Assembly: GCA_041398745.1 (NCBI GenBank)
Contig: JAWKUB010000005.1
Coordinates: 496,001 to 560,000 of the forward strand
Direction: 5' to 3'
DNA length: 64,000 nt
Source: JACKHO01 sp041398745
Lineage (GTDB): Bacteria > Planctomycetota > Planctomycetia > Planctomycetales > Planctomycetaceae
Both the position numbers and the translations under genes were made by a program. The notes under the pieces were generated by a model that ran no database searches, had not been told where the DNA came from, and was given only the letters and a program-made list of their open reading frames with translations. Shown here in pieces: positions 8,612-21,000 of this stretch. Positions within the stretch are counted from its first letter, which is position 1. Every line of letters starts with the position of its first letter.

Positions 8612-9063
8612 CAGCTCAGCCCTCTCGCTGCCAAGGCTCGGTCCCAAGCGTAATACGCTTCGGCAATCATGGCGTCCTTCGTTTCTCGATCAATCTTCCG
8701 GCCTTCGATTTCCCGAATGATCTGCAGAAAGTGTGACTGGATGTCATCCCTAGTGAGATCTTGCTGAACCGGCTCGATTGGCTTGAGGAACTCCCGGATC
8801 ATCTGTTTCAGATTCTCTGCCCGTTCTCTTACCAGAGCAACCGGCACCCGGTCGTGCATCCACTCCGACAGGTAAGCGGAGAACTGACGCGGCGAATAAC
8901 GGTGTTTCACGTCCATCGCATGACGATCATAAAACAACTGGCACTCGTACCGAATTATTTCCCGCTGCCGAGCCTCGTTCTCCGCCAAGTCACGGGCCAG
9001 CTTCAGTTTTTCTTCTGCTTGCTGCTCCTGCGGCGTAGGAGGTTTCTCATACTTTCGAAACAT
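8611..9063 (-). CDS. Helical hypothetical protein coupled to the ATPase
   Basis: 150 residues from the ATG at 9063 (MFRKYEK); a GTG two codons upstream is the alternative. It is almost wholly alpha-helical and charged, with a likely coiled coil at residues 12-45 (EEKLKLARDLAENEARQREI) and no Cys pairs or membrane segments. The stop overlaps the ATPase start by one base, so it is cotranslated with the motor and may be its adaptor. No family is recognised. Confidence 0.65.
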   Translation of the reverse strand: MFRKYEKPPTPQEQQAEEKLKLARDLAENEARQREIIRYECQLFYDRHAMDVKHRYSPRQFSAYLSEWMHDRVPVALVRERAENLKQMIREFLKPIEPVQQDLTRDDIQSHFLQIIREIEGRKIDRETKDAMIAEAYYAWDRALAARGLS

Positions 9064-9364
9064 TTCCACGACTTTCGACGGATGGCCAATACAACGTAAT
9101 TACCAGACTTGTCACTCGCGACGTGTTGTCGTGGTCGTCATAGGGAACCCGCAGTCGTTCACCGCTAGCGGAGTTATTCCGGTGCCCTGACTCAGTGACA
9201 TCCATATTATTACGGTCGGATAGGGTCAGGAAAACCGTTTCGATGATGGAAGGTGGTAAACTGCCGCGAAATATGCGAAATTAAGGAGACTGCATAGGGG
9301 CAGTTTGTTGTCGGGTGTTCATTCGGGAAAAACTTCTGCATAGCGGGAAGTGCTAGAGGGGCTC
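9064..9364. other. Divergent intergenic region
   Basis: Around 300 bases between the minus-strand ATPase operon and a plus-strand gene. It should contain both promoters. I see no repeat, RNA or further gene. Confidence 0.4.
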
Positions 9365-9976
9365 ATGCTGCAATCAATCGTTAACTTCTTTCGCTGGCTG
9401 GTATGCATTGTACTTGTCCTGTTTGGTTTGAATCTCGCAATTGCGGGGCTGATATTTGCACTTTCACCCAACGGTTCAGTTCCATTCGGTATTTTTCTTG
9501 GAGTGTCGGCGTGCGGCCTCTTTGTGCTGGCTCGAAAAGTTGCCCCCGGTGGCATCCCAGCGCCTTCACCAACTGGAAATAGTAGGTCAGGTAAAGGGAA
9601 AGGTGGTCCCCCCGTGCCCGGATCAAACTCGTCATTTCCGAAAGTCTCGGATTGCTCTATGTGTCAGAACGCCCGCGTGATTACTGAATCATGTGACAGT
9701 TGTGATGGCAGAGGATTCACGGCCTGCAGTTGGCGTTCTGAGGAAGAGTGCGGCCTGATCTTTCGCTATCACAAGTGGTACTACTATTGCGTAAACGGGC
9801 GACTCACAAAGCAAAGTAACTGCCTCACCGTTTCTGTCTTGAACGGACTACAGGATCCCAGCGGCGGAGACTACGGTGTCTGTCCAGGCTGTGGTGGTCG
9901 TGGCGTGGAAGTGTGCGAGAAGTGCAAGGGGAATTGCAGTCTCCAGCGAGCCTGTCCATTGTGTATTGGCGTCTGA
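9365..9976 (+). CDS. Membrane protein with DnaJ-like zinc fingers
   Basis: 203 residues from the ATG at 9365 (MLQSIVNFFRW), after GAGGGG. A GTG five codons earlier is possible. Two membrane helices occupy about residues 5-60, followed by a Pro/Gly/Ser linker. The C-terminal cytoplasmic part is Cys-rich in the order CSMC, CDSCDGRG, CPGCGGRG, CEKCKG, CPLC. This is close to the CxxCxGxG repeats of the DnaJ central domain. No J-domain is present. It may be a redox or chaperone-like module on the membrane, but the role is unknown. It sits alone between the mobile module and the DUF1559 gene. Confidence 0.75.
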   Translation: MLQSIVNFFRWLVCIVLVLFGLNLAIAGLIFALSPNGSVPFGIFLGVSACGLFVLARKVAPGGIPAPSPTGNSRSGKGKGGPPVPGSNSSFPKVSDCSMCQNARVITESCDSCDGRGFTACSWRSEEECGLIFRYHKWYYYCVNGRLTKQSNCLTVSVLNGLQDPSGGDYGVCPGCGGRGVEVCEKCKGNCSLQRACPLCIGV

Positions 9977-10185
9977 ACGCCCCCCTGCTCTCGAAACAAA
10001 TATCCCGTTCCAATCCGAATTCTGCTTCAGATGACCTTTCCGGGGGGAGCAGCTTTCACGCCGGCGCAGCTGGCGAGTCGAAGCATCAGTCCAGTCGAGT
10101 TCCGATTAACTACGGTGTCGCTTCGACTGGGGTGCAGGGGCGCAGCGGACCGGAATGAGCGAATGCGAATGAACGGGGAGCCAAG

Positions 10186-10264
10186 CCCTTGCCCTCTGGG
10201 CATAGCGCAGCGTCTGCCATTTGCGAGTTTCGAGCAAGTTGGCAGGATGTCCAGAGGGCAAGGG
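10186..10264. repeat. Long stem-loop, possible dispersed repeat or structured RNA
   Basis: CCCTTGCCCTCTGG (10186-10199) is perfectly complementary to 10251-10264. The 51-base interior also folds (CTGCCA near 10213 with TGGCAG near 10240), giving a two-tier hairpin of 79 bases. Confidence 0.6.
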
Positions 10265-10488
10265 GTTGCGAAGCAAGCCCGTAGCACCCTAAAGCTGCTT
10301 GGGAGGCCAACTTCCGTCAACACCTCAGGTGTCCGGGGTTGGACAGGCAACGGACACCCTCCGGACACACCACCGGACAGGGTAAATTCCGCAATAATTG
10401 GCCGTATGGCTGGGGTCGAATCACTGCTTTCAGCAGAAAGCTTGAAACAAAACTGTTGACTTCGAAATCTCACGAGCAATAATCAAGT

Positions 10489-10556
10489 CGTCGCGGGTTC
10501 TAGCCCGCACCCGCGACGCGCCCTGCTTGAGTTAGCCCGACTCGCAGGGCATTTTT
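10489..10556 (+). terminator. Tandem hairpins ending in a rho-independent terminator
   Basis: First stem CGTCGCGGGT/ACCCGCGACG (10489-10518, perfect 10 bp). Second stem GCCCTGC/GCAGGGC (10520-10550), with an inner GAGT/ACTC pairing and a T5 run at 10552-10556. The plus-strand orientation does not fit the minus-strand DUF1559 gene next to it, so it would end an unrecognised plus-strand transcript or that of the gene at 9365. Confidence 0.65.
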
Positions 10557-10578
10557 ATGCGCTGGCTGAATGGTCGTC

Positions 10579-11652
10579 CTACCATTCCCCAATGACCTGA
10601 CCATCGTCACGGGTCGCGAGGCGTTTGAGGGTCAACAGGTCAATGTTATTTGAGATGAATCTCGCTGAGCCGTCGGATAGTAGAACATGGGCGCCACCAA
10701 CATGTTCGGAAAGAATGGGGTTGTTCGGTCCTTGGCCCGGTGAGATCCCTGGAGGAAATTGCGGCGGCGATGTTGGAATTCCAGACAGATTGGGTTGCCC
10801 TGGGCCGTACATAATCGTTGTGGTATTCGCGGCAGCATCTGCCCCGTTGAGGCGCGGGCGCCATGTCGGCGGAACACCGGCCGCATAGGCTCCCGAGTGC
10901 CAGCCGTATGCTGATGGAGCTGTTGTGCTGCAGTTGATTTCCTCTCGGTCTCCTGCAGAATTCTTGAGATGTCCATTCACTTCAACAACGAGGAGTGTGG
11001 CGGACGTGCCATCAGTGATTTCGGAAAGCCGTACGGACTTGTTTGGCGGCAGCGTGCCGCCGGAACTCAACTCACCAAGGTCCTGCGAACCACAGCAGGC
11101 AACGACACGCGTTTCACTGAACCCCGGGCCATTGCTGGCGCCTGCCATTCCCGCATAACACGGTTGCATAATGTGCGTCGGGTTTGGATCGCCAATACTC
11201 GTCGGCATTGCTTTGAATTGGCTGATGGTTGCCGAAGGGCAGGCATATAACGGAATGAAAAGCCCGTCAATCAGGTCGGCATTCGAAAAGCCACGAACCG
11301 TGACTCCACGCTGTGGAATTGAAAAGTCAAACTGCTCGTACAGAGGCCCCTGATCTGCGAACGGCAAAATGCCAACCATCCAGGACATTCCGGGGCCATT
11401 GACGGGAAACAATGGAGGCTGAGGGTGTGTGCTGCTGGCTCCCATCGGGAGCAGGCGGTGGCTCGACTCATAGTTATGCAACGCCAGCCCGATTTGTTTG
11501 AGATTGTTTTTGCATTGGGCACGGCGGGCGGCTTCGCGGGCTTGTTGGACGGCGGGAAGCAGTAATGCGATGAGAATCGCAATAATGGCGATGACGACCA
11601 GCAGTTCAATCAGCGTGAATGCAGAACGCAAACACGTTCGATTTCGTGGCAT
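10579..11652 (-). CDS. DUF1559 pseudopilin-like protein
   Basis: 357 residues. The N terminus is a type IV prepilin signal: basic MPRNRTCLRS, then FTLIELLVVIAIIAILIALL with Glu at mature +5, followed by AVQQAREAARRAQCKNNLKQ, the signature of planctomycete DUF1559 proteins. The C terminus has GGAHVLLSDGSARF, the H-x-DG variant of the family. These proteins occur in many copies per planctomycete genome. They are processed by prepilin peptidase and thought to be exported or assembled like pseudopilins, but a precise role is not established. It is a single gene, divergent from the giant toxin gene. Confidence 0.95.
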   Translation of the reverse strand: MPRNRTCLRSAFTLIELLVVIAIIAILIALLLPAVQQAREAARRAQCKNNLKQIGLALHNYESSHRLLPMGASSTHPQPPLFPVNGPGMSWMVGILPFADQGPLYEQFDFSIPQRGVTVRGFSNADLIDGLFIPLYACPSATISQFKAMPTSIGDPNPTHIMQPCYAGMAGASNGPGFSETRVVACCGSQDLGELSSGGTLPPNKSVRLSEITDGTSATLLVVEVNGHLKNSAGDREEINCSTTAPSAYGWHSGAYAAGVPPTWRPRLNGADAAANTTTIMYGPGQPNLSGIPTSPPQFPPGISPGQGPNNPILSEHVGGAHVLLSDGSARFISNNIDLLTLKRLATRDDGQVIGEW

Positions 11653-12037
11653 TACGGCCCCTCGTTGAATCCCATCGGCTCCGCAGTGGACTTATCCTCC
11701 AAGGCTTTTTTACTTTGGTGGGTGTCAACTCACAAGGACATCAGCGGACTGTTTTCACAAATTATTAAAGCGCTAATTTGTCAGTGGTCGGCTGGTTGAC
11801 AGCATCAGCCTGCGCTGATATCAAACTAACGCGGCCTGCGGTTTGCTTGGGTGTTCACATCACTTCCAAGGGGCTTGGAATGCGGCATTATCATCCTCCG
11901 GGACCTAGCTCACGACTTGCTCGATCAGAGCTTGAGGATGGCGGACTTTCTCTTCTTTGACGCCGACCACGCTTTCTGGTGGTAGCCGATTTCCAACCAG
12001 TTCTCACAACTTTCTTTGATTGCTCCAAGGGACTTCC
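11653..12037. other. Divergent promoter region of DUF1559 and the giant gene
   Basis: 385 bases with no gene. It should drive transcription both ways. I see no clear promoter boxes or repeats. The giant gene's ATG at 12038 has a modest AAGGGA about 6 bases upstream. Confidence 0.4.
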
Positions 12038-15000
12038 ATGCGCCTCACATCCTGGCTTGAGCTGTTTCGTTATCGTCTGAACTGGAGAAGCTGGTTTCTG
12101 CGGACGCATCCTCGTTCACGGCGCCGTAAGCCAGTGATGCGTCATGCACCAGAGATCATGGAAGAACGCATTCTGCTGACTGATATCACATGGACACGCG
12201 ATGTCGCTGGGACATGGCAGTGGAACGATACGTCAAACTGGAGTACAGGGCAGGTTCCCGGCACTGGTGATGTTGCTATTTTTACGAACACGCAAGATCT
12301 GACGATCCAGGGCGCCGTATCCGCACTGAAGTTAGAAATCCAGGGTTCGGGTGACCTGCATTTCACTGACGATATCTCGGCACCCATTGTCCAGTCATCC
12401 ACGTCAAGTGGATTCTTGACCTTTGACGGCATGGTACAGACAACTTCTACTGTCTATGTCGAACAAGGGGTGTTTCACGGCAGTGTCAACGCTGCCATCG
12501 TTGACGTGGGGATCGCTACGTTCAACGACACGGTCATGGCAGCGTCACTGATTCGTGGCGGTGCCGGAACGGTATTCAATGCGCCAATCTCGGCTGACAC
12601 CGTCTCACAAAGTCTACCGAATACGTCGCCATTGCAGATCAACCAGCATGTCACGGCACGTAACGTTACTGACGTCGAATTGCTGGCAGGTGCGACATTC
12701 ACCGGTACAGTACCTATTGCGGCATTGTCGTATCTGACCTCGGGAAACTTTTCTGCCGGAGGAACTCTGAGGCTTTCAAATTCGATTGTGTCGAGCACTG
12801 CGGTTTTGACAGTGGACGACTTGAGAATCAGCGGTAATTCGACAATCGACGTAAACATGTCCGTAAGCGACTTGAACGTTACGGGGACACTTCTCGGAGC
12901 CGGAAACATTTCCGTGGTAGATTCGCTAACGTTTGATGCACAAACCGGCGGATCGACTTCAGAGATCAGTGGCACTGGCTCCTTGTCCGTTGGTGCAACG
13001 GCTCCTGTGTCGTTTACCGGATGGGGGAAAAAGGTTCTGGGGCGTGATCTCACTGTATCTGGCGGAACATTTAGTTGGACAGATTTCTCGGAGATTGAAA
13101 TCCAGTCCGGCGTCACCCTGACATTGCCTTCAACGGGACTGACGGTTTCACCAGCCAATTCAGTCAATACATTCCTCGTTTCAGGTGCTGGTTCGCTCGT
13201 AAACAGTGGGCCGCTCGTGAAGAACGGTCCGGGTAGCCTTGATATTGATGTCGATTACACCGGGACACTGACCGGTGGCGTCGGCTTGCAGGTCAATGAA
13301 GGCCATGTCTATCTGTCGTCCGGTGAGATCCAGGGCGACATCTACATCGTCAACGGTAGCACGACGGATGTCATTTTTGATGGGGCGACCGGAGCATTCG
13401 ATGTCTTCGGAGACTTTCAAGGAACGGAGCGGGTTATTGTCAGCGGTGGTGAGTTACATATCGCCGATGGGACTTCGCTGTTCCGGTTGACGGTTGAAAA
13501 TGGTGGCTTGGTGGTTGCCAATGGGCTCACCGTCAGCAATATCCTGACATGGCGAGACGGTACGCTTCGAAGCAATGGGTTCAATGATGTGCTGACCATT
13601 CCGACAGCCGGAACGTTGTACGTCGACACTAGCGGCACCCACACGCTTGACGGGTATCAATTGAGCAACCAGGGACTCGTGAGTTGGCGTGGGAGTGGGA
13701 CGGCTTACCTTGAGAACGGGGCGAAAATTCAGAACGATGCTCAGTTTGAAATTACAGGCTCTGGGCTGATTGCCACCACTTCCTCCGGCACTATTGTCAA
13801 TCCTGGTACGATTTGGAAAAAGTCAGGTGGTGCAGTTCTTGACGTAGAAGTGACCGTCAACAACACGGGGATCATCGACATTGACTACGGAATCTTGGAG
13901 TTAGGAGCGGGCTGGACGACCGTTCCGGTCGACATCGCGCCTGGTGCCGGTTTGGTTTTTGACAAGTCAGGAGCGACATTCAACCTCATGACCGGAGCGA
14001 CGCTGGGAGGTGGTGGTTCCATTACTGTGAAGTCTGGAGTTCTCTATGTGTACCAGAGTCAGACGTGGAGTGATTTCACACTGAGCGGCGGAACTCTGAC
14101 TGGCGCGACTGACGTCACAATTAATGGTGTGATGAACTGGTCGGGCGGCAATATGACGGGGATTGGCGGCAAGACCACCTTGGCACCGTCCGCGATCCTG
14201 AACTACTCAGGAACAGCATTGCATGTTCTGAGCCAGCGAACATTGGAGATTATGGGACAGGCATCGGCGTCAGGCGGACCTGATGCCACCGTCAATTGGA
14301 GTGGGACAGGGACATTGCGACTGCAATCAAACGCCCAATTGAACAACTATGGTGTCATGAATCTCAATGCAGCCGGATTCATACAGGACAGCACGGGATT
14401 CGGCGTCGGCACGATTCTCAACGAAGGTGTCATCAATAAGTCGGCGGATGCCGGGCAATTCCGCATTTATTCCGACATTACCCATAACGGTACGGCAAAC
14501 ATTTCGGCGGGAAGTCTGCGGTTCTATCAAGGCGACGTTCATGGTGAAATCTCACCGACTACCGGTGCATTCACTGCCGCTGGAACCGGTTATACGTTGA
14601 ACATTCATGCAGGAGCCGTGTTCAGCGGTACTGGAAACGTATTCGTTGATTCGGGTGAAGTCGCATTGCTTGCCCCGACCTCAATGCCTCGTCTGTATTT
14701 TCAAGGAGGAACGATTTCCGGTTCAGGTCTGACGGTGAATCAGTACATGAGTTGGTCCGCTGGTTCGTTTCAATCATCGGGCAGCTCAGGCCTCACGATG
14801 CCGGCAGGAAGTACGCTGTTCTATTCAGGCACAGCCAATCGATCAATCACCGGCGGTGCTGCCGAAAACTACGGACAGTTCATTTGGGACAGCACAAGCA
14901 CATTGACCCTGGCCGGTGCAGCGACGTTAACAAATAATTTGGGGGCCACGCTGGAAGTGCGAGATGACGGTTGGATCGATGCTGGGACTGGCGGAGGCCA

Positions 15001-18000
15001 ATTCAACAACAATGGATTGATTCAGAAGACTGATGGCCCATCGCAGTTCCGCGTCTATGCACCCACGCAACACACAGGAACAATTGATGTCGACAGTGGC
15101 AGTTTCCGAGTGTACCAGGGAACGCTCAATGGAACGATTGACGTCGCTTCGGGTGCTGCATTCACGGCGGCGGGGAGTGGATATACGCTGCATTCAGCGT
15201 CCAGTGCCCAGTACCTCGGCATGGGCAACGTGGTCGTTGACTCCGGAACATTTGTACTCGACGCAGACACAACAATTCCGAGATTTCAGTTGCTCGGAGG
15301 CACACTCGATGGAGTTGGAAATCTAACAATCAGTCAGTACGGACGCTGGGAGGGAGGTACGATTCAAGGCGTTGGTTCTGGAAGTGGTGGCGGCTCCGGG
15401 ACGGGAGGCGGCAGTAGCTGGCCCAAGCTGAGTGTTGGCCCCGGTGCAACATTTGACTTCGCTGGTGGCAATACACATACGCTCACAGATCGCGATATCG
15501 AGAACTTCGGAACGTGGTACTGGCAAGGCAATGGAAATCTCGCCTTTACCAACGTTGACAACGTGTTGACGAACAATGGGACGATCTCACTCACAACCGA
15601 TGCCCTCTTGAGCAACGGCCAGTTTGGAGTCGGAGATTTCGTCAACAATGGCACGCTGAATCTCCTGGATTACATCCTGGATACGGGAACGCATTTTTCA
15701 AACACAGGCACCATTACAACGAGTCTGACGACACCTCTTGGTCCTGGCGATGGACGGATCGCAACTTCCGGCGACGTAAACTTGAGCGGGACACTTGAAA
15801 TCATCCAAGGCCCGTTGGGCACAACGGCGGAAACATTCACGTTCATCGACAATCGCGGGGCGATGCCGGTTAGCGGCACGTTTTCGACACTCGTCAATGG
15901 GCAACAGTATGACGTCAGCTACACGGGAGGTGACGGCAACGACGTGACGTTGACGGCGCGGAATGATGCACCGACGGTTGCACTCACGCAAACTGTCTCG
16001 TCGATCAGTGAAAACGCCCCACCAGCAAGTGACACTGTTGTGGGGACCATTGCGGTCAGCGACGATTTGGTCGGCACTTATACGCTGACTGTCGATGACT
16101 CCCGATTTGTAATCTCTGGAACCGACTTGTTGCTCAAGGCGGGCGTGTCGTTCAATCATGAAGCAGAAACCAACGGTGAGGTGGTTGTCACTGTCACAGT
16201 GCAGGACCCTGCGTTGCCTCCCGGAACGGCCAACACTGACAGTATCACGATTCAAATCCTCGATGTGAACGAGCCCCCCGGGCTCGATGATTTCACAACT
16301 TCAGATCTCGATGAGAATTCGGCCGAAGACACCGTCGTCGCTACATTGGCGGCCAACGATCCCGATGTTGGGCAGCATCTGACGTACGAGATTCTCAGCG
16401 GAAATACGGGCAATGCATTCAAGATCGTTCCCAACTTGGACAACGTCACCGCCGAAATCAAGGTCAACGATCCAAGCGCACTCGACTTTGAGACAAATCC
16501 CGTATTTGTTTTGCATGTCCGAGTGACCGATAACGGAATGCCCATTCTCAATGGGGAAGCGGATGTCACGATCAACTTGGTGAACATCAACGATGCCCCC
16601 ACGAGTAATCTGGGACCAGCGCTGAATCTTCTACGTGCCGAGAACAATGTCGTAGATCCAGTTGTGACGGGAGGGTGGGGGAGCGATGAAGATGTCGATC
16701 CCGTGGTGCAAAACCTGACTTATTCCTTCGACTATGATCCGTTGGTGGATGTCTTCGATCCGAACACCTTGTTTGTCATCGACCAAAACAGCGGTCAAGT
16801 AACGGTCAAGTCTGGCGCGGTTCTCGACTTCGAGACGATTCCCAACAGCTTTGAATTCACGATCCAGGTGACCGATGACGGATCCCCCAATCTGTCGGCC
16901 TCCACGGTAGTGACAGTACAGTTGACGGACGTCAACGAAGCTCCGGTCTCTGTCAATCACACGCTCTCGGCAGTGGAAGATCAGCCTTACGTGTTCAGCA
17001 CTGCCGACTTTAATGCCGCATTCTCTGACGTGGATGCAGGAGATTCACTTGCAGCCGTTCGTCTGATCGATCCGGCGACGATTGCGGGCGGCAAATTTGA
17101 ATTCGATGATGGCGTTAATGGCTGGCAACAGCTAACCATCACGACGGACATTCTGGCAAGTGAACTGGGTCAGCTGCGGTTCGTACCTGATCAGGATGTC
17201 AATGGTAACATCACGTTCGAATTTGCGGTGTTGGATAGTGGATCGCTGGTTAGCAATAGCTCCACAATGACCATGGACGTCCAGCCGGTGGATGATCCTC
17301 CTGTTGCAGTCAATTCGACAGTGACTGCCGATGAAGATGTTGAGTTTGTCTTCGGCACGACAGATTTCGCGTTCAACGATGTTGATGGAGACGCCATTGA
17401 ACAGGTCCGAATTGATTCCGTGACTGGTGCCGGAACACTTGAATACAACGGACTTGCGGTCACCACGCCGTTGGAAATCCCGGTAGCCAATCTCAATCTG
17501 CTGACGTTCGTCTCAGATCAAGATGACTCCGGGCCAAACTATGCTTCGCTGGATTTCTCCGTCCAAACTAACAGCGTTTGGAGTACCAGCAGTGCCACGA
17601 TGACGATTAACGTCGATCCCATTAACGATGCCCCGACGGTAACGGCTCCGGCTACTCAGGTACTCAATGAGGATGCTGATTTCACAGCCATTCCGGGAAT
17701 CTCCTTTGGCGACGTGGATGCGAATTCGTCTGAAGTTCGACTGACCGCCTTTGTCTCAAATGGCGAGTTGTCCTGGACAGCTTCCGCCGGAATTACCGTT
17801 GAGTCGTCTACCCTTTCATCCGTGACATTGCTTGGTTCGATTAGTGACTTGAATGTAGCATTCGGCCTAAACAGTCTGTCCTTGGCCTACAAACCAAACA
17901 AGGATTTCGACCAGCAGGATCAGTTGCAGCTTACGCTGAACGATCAAGGGGCCGGCCCAGTGAATTCCGACCCTGGCCCATTGTCAGGCTCTGCGACCGT

Positions 18001-21000
18001 CATTCTAGATATTCTTCCAATCAATGATGCTCCAACCTTTAAGACGCTGGTTGCCCCTACCATTGATGAGGATGTTCAAACTGCAATCACTGGTATTGAG
18101 ATCGAGGATGCAGATGCGGGCGACAACGACGTCCTAATTCAGTTGAGTGTGCAACACGGCACGTTGGTACTGGACGGCCTCATCAATGGAATCGTTACCT
18201 ACGCACCTGGCAACAAATCGCTCGCGTACACCGGCATGATCGCTGAATTCAATTCACTTGTGTCCGCTGGGGAGTTCAAGTACACGACGGATGACAACTA
18301 TGACATGTCTGACACGCTCGACATCGTGGTCAATGACAACGGTCATTACGGAGCCGACCCCGGCCTAACCGGCGGCCCGGCTGACGAGCAGGCTTCTGCT
18401 CAACTCACCATCAACATCCAGGCAGTCAATGACGCTCCAACAATAACCTGGAGTACTCTTCCCACAGTTGTAGAAGACACGCCCACTGTGTTGTCTGGAA
18501 TTGTTGTTGGAGACATTGACGCAGGAAGCACAGGCGAACTGAAATTGACGATCACCGTTGTCGACACCGATGACATGAACAATGGAGTTCTGACAATCAA
18601 CGACTCGATTCCAGGTATCACAGTCGTTGAAAACCCTGAAAGTAGTAATAACAGCCCTTCGGTTCAGATCCTCGGGACGTTAACTGATCTTCAGGCTCTG
18701 CTGGGTACGGCAGATGGAGTCACTTACACACCCGGGCTGAATTTTGAAGACACGGCGACCATCAGTTTGACGCTCAACGACCAGGGAGCTAGCGGGGCAG
18801 TTCTGACTCCAATGGAATCGATATTGGACGTCGCACTCGACGTCCAACCCGTAAACGACGCTCCTGTCATCGTCAACACTCCATACACGTTCTCGATTGA
18901 CGAGAATCCAGTCAACGGGACGGTTGTTGGGACAATTACATACACTGATCCTGATGCGAATGACTCGGCTACCGTGACTTTGAGTGCGGTAGGTGGTGGC
19001 CCGCAGCCGTTTTCCGCCGGACCGATTACGGCATTAGGAAACAAAACATACTCATTTGACCTGATCGTGGCGGATGGCGATGCCATCGATTCCGACCCAC
19101 CGATTAGTCTCACCAACATTCAGATTGACGTGACGGTTACCGACGCCGGAACGAACGGCCCTGCGGACAGTGATGCAGAGACTGTCACAGTCACAATTGA
19201 TCCACGAAATGAGTCGCCGGTGTTTCCTTCTCCACCACAGGAAATCGACATCTTTGAGAACCAACCGGCTGGGACAAGCTTCGGTGAAATTGAAGTAGAT
19301 GATCCAGAGGGTGGAATAGGACTACAATACACCTTGATCAGCAGCCTGTTTGAGTTGACCCTAGGCAACCAAATTCAGTTGAAAAGCGGCGTTTCGTTAG
19401 ATCACGAGACTCAGCCACAGCATGTCCTTGATGTCATCGTTGATGATGGCGTGAACCCGCCAGTGTCCGGACAAGTGATTATCAACGTGCAAGATGTGCC
19501 TGAACCCGCAATTATTTCAGTTGCCTACGCCGCTACTGGAGGAGCAGTCGTTGACAACGCAACAGTGACTGACTTTGGCTCGGTACTGATTACCAATGGC
19601 GAAAACACCGTTGCGTTTTCAATTACGAATCACGGCAATGATCCGCTCGTGCTTTCCAATCTCACGTTCCCCAATGGTTTCCGACTTCCAACCGGGGATC
19701 CGGGTATCAACGGAGTCAGTGTCGCCGCGGGAGATTCCGTGCAACTTCAGGTCACCTTCGATCCTGACGCTGTGCAAAGCTATCCGGGTAACGTGACCTT
19801 CGACACGACAGATTCGAACCACTCGCCATTCACAATCAAAGTAACCGGCACAGGAATTGATGTTGCCCCAGTGATGAACGTGTCGATTGGCGGGGCTCAG
19901 ATAGGCTCCAGCAATTACCTCGACTTTGGAAGCACAATCCAAGGATTCTCCGTTACACGAACTATTACCATCACCAATTCTGGTGATGCTCCACTGAGTC
20001 TGACCAACCAGTCAACGTTGACTGGTTTCACAATCAATGGCGATTTGGCAACGGCAATTGGAATCAATGAGTCGCGCATCTTCGAGATTGTGCTGACAGC
20101 AACAGCGAGCGGATTCTTCTCTGAGCTGCTGACGCTTTCTAACCCAATTGTGGGTGCTTTTGACATCAACCTTGTTGGCGACGTTAAACCGCAGTCCGTA
20201 AACGGGGATGGCCGAGTCACCATAATCGATAACGGTGATTTAGAGTTTTCACAGACTGGAACTTGGGAAACTAAGTTGAATGCTGGCTATGGCGGCGACA
20301 TCCAAGTCAGCCAGAAAGAAAATGCGTCTGCGTCGACAGCGAAATGGAGTTTTACGGGATTGAGCACCGGGCTCTATCGCGTGTCAACAACATGGGATCG
20401 AGATGCGGGGGATTACACCGGCGATTTCTTTGCCATAGCGCCTTTCACCATCAGCGATGGTACGACATCGCTTGAAACCACAAATGTAAACCAACATCGC
20501 TGGTATGGCCACCCGACGAGTTTTGTGGAAGATCAAACTTGGTGGGAAGACCTCGGGCTTGTTTATGTCGACTCCACTTCCCTGGAAGTGGAATTGCATG
20601 CAGCACCTCACTTGAACAATCGCGTCATCGCTGACGCTGTTCGGATTGAGTTACTTGCACCCAATTCGGATCTCATTTTCGTGCAACAGGGGCTTCGTGA
20701 AGTGACGTTTGACCCAACTGCAAACGATCAGTTCCCAAGAACTGGTGACAAACAGTGGGTTGTCGAAGTTGGCGCAAGTGGAGCATTGAATGGTAGCGAG
20801 TTGTTCGTGAACGCCGATGGCACTGTTACCGTCACACTACCGGTGGGTGTTTCCGCCGATGAATTCCAATACCGACTTGCGCTCAAAAGCGACCCACAAG
20901 TTAAAACGGAATTCACGACCGCATTGGTTGCTGCAGCATCTCAAGAGGTCATTTATCGCGACGATGCATACTCAGTTTCACACGCACATCCAATTCAGTT

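Larger units (their letters stand above)
9977..10578. other. 600-base noncoding stretch with strong secondary structure
   Basis: No gene is recognised in either strand; the overlapping ORFs are composition artefacts. It contains a long stem-loop at 10186-10264 and two further hairpins at 10489-10550, listed separately. Confidence 0.45.

Noticed and set aside
10031..10479. ORFs of about 150 codons on both strands around the stem-loop
   Set aside because: They arise from the self-complementary hairpin and GC-rich sequence; there are no start signals.
10470..10518. A tRNA 3' half similar to that at 61543
   Set aside because: GCGGGTTCTAGC looked like a T arm, but the pairing is a simple 10-bp hairpin and the T stem does not form.
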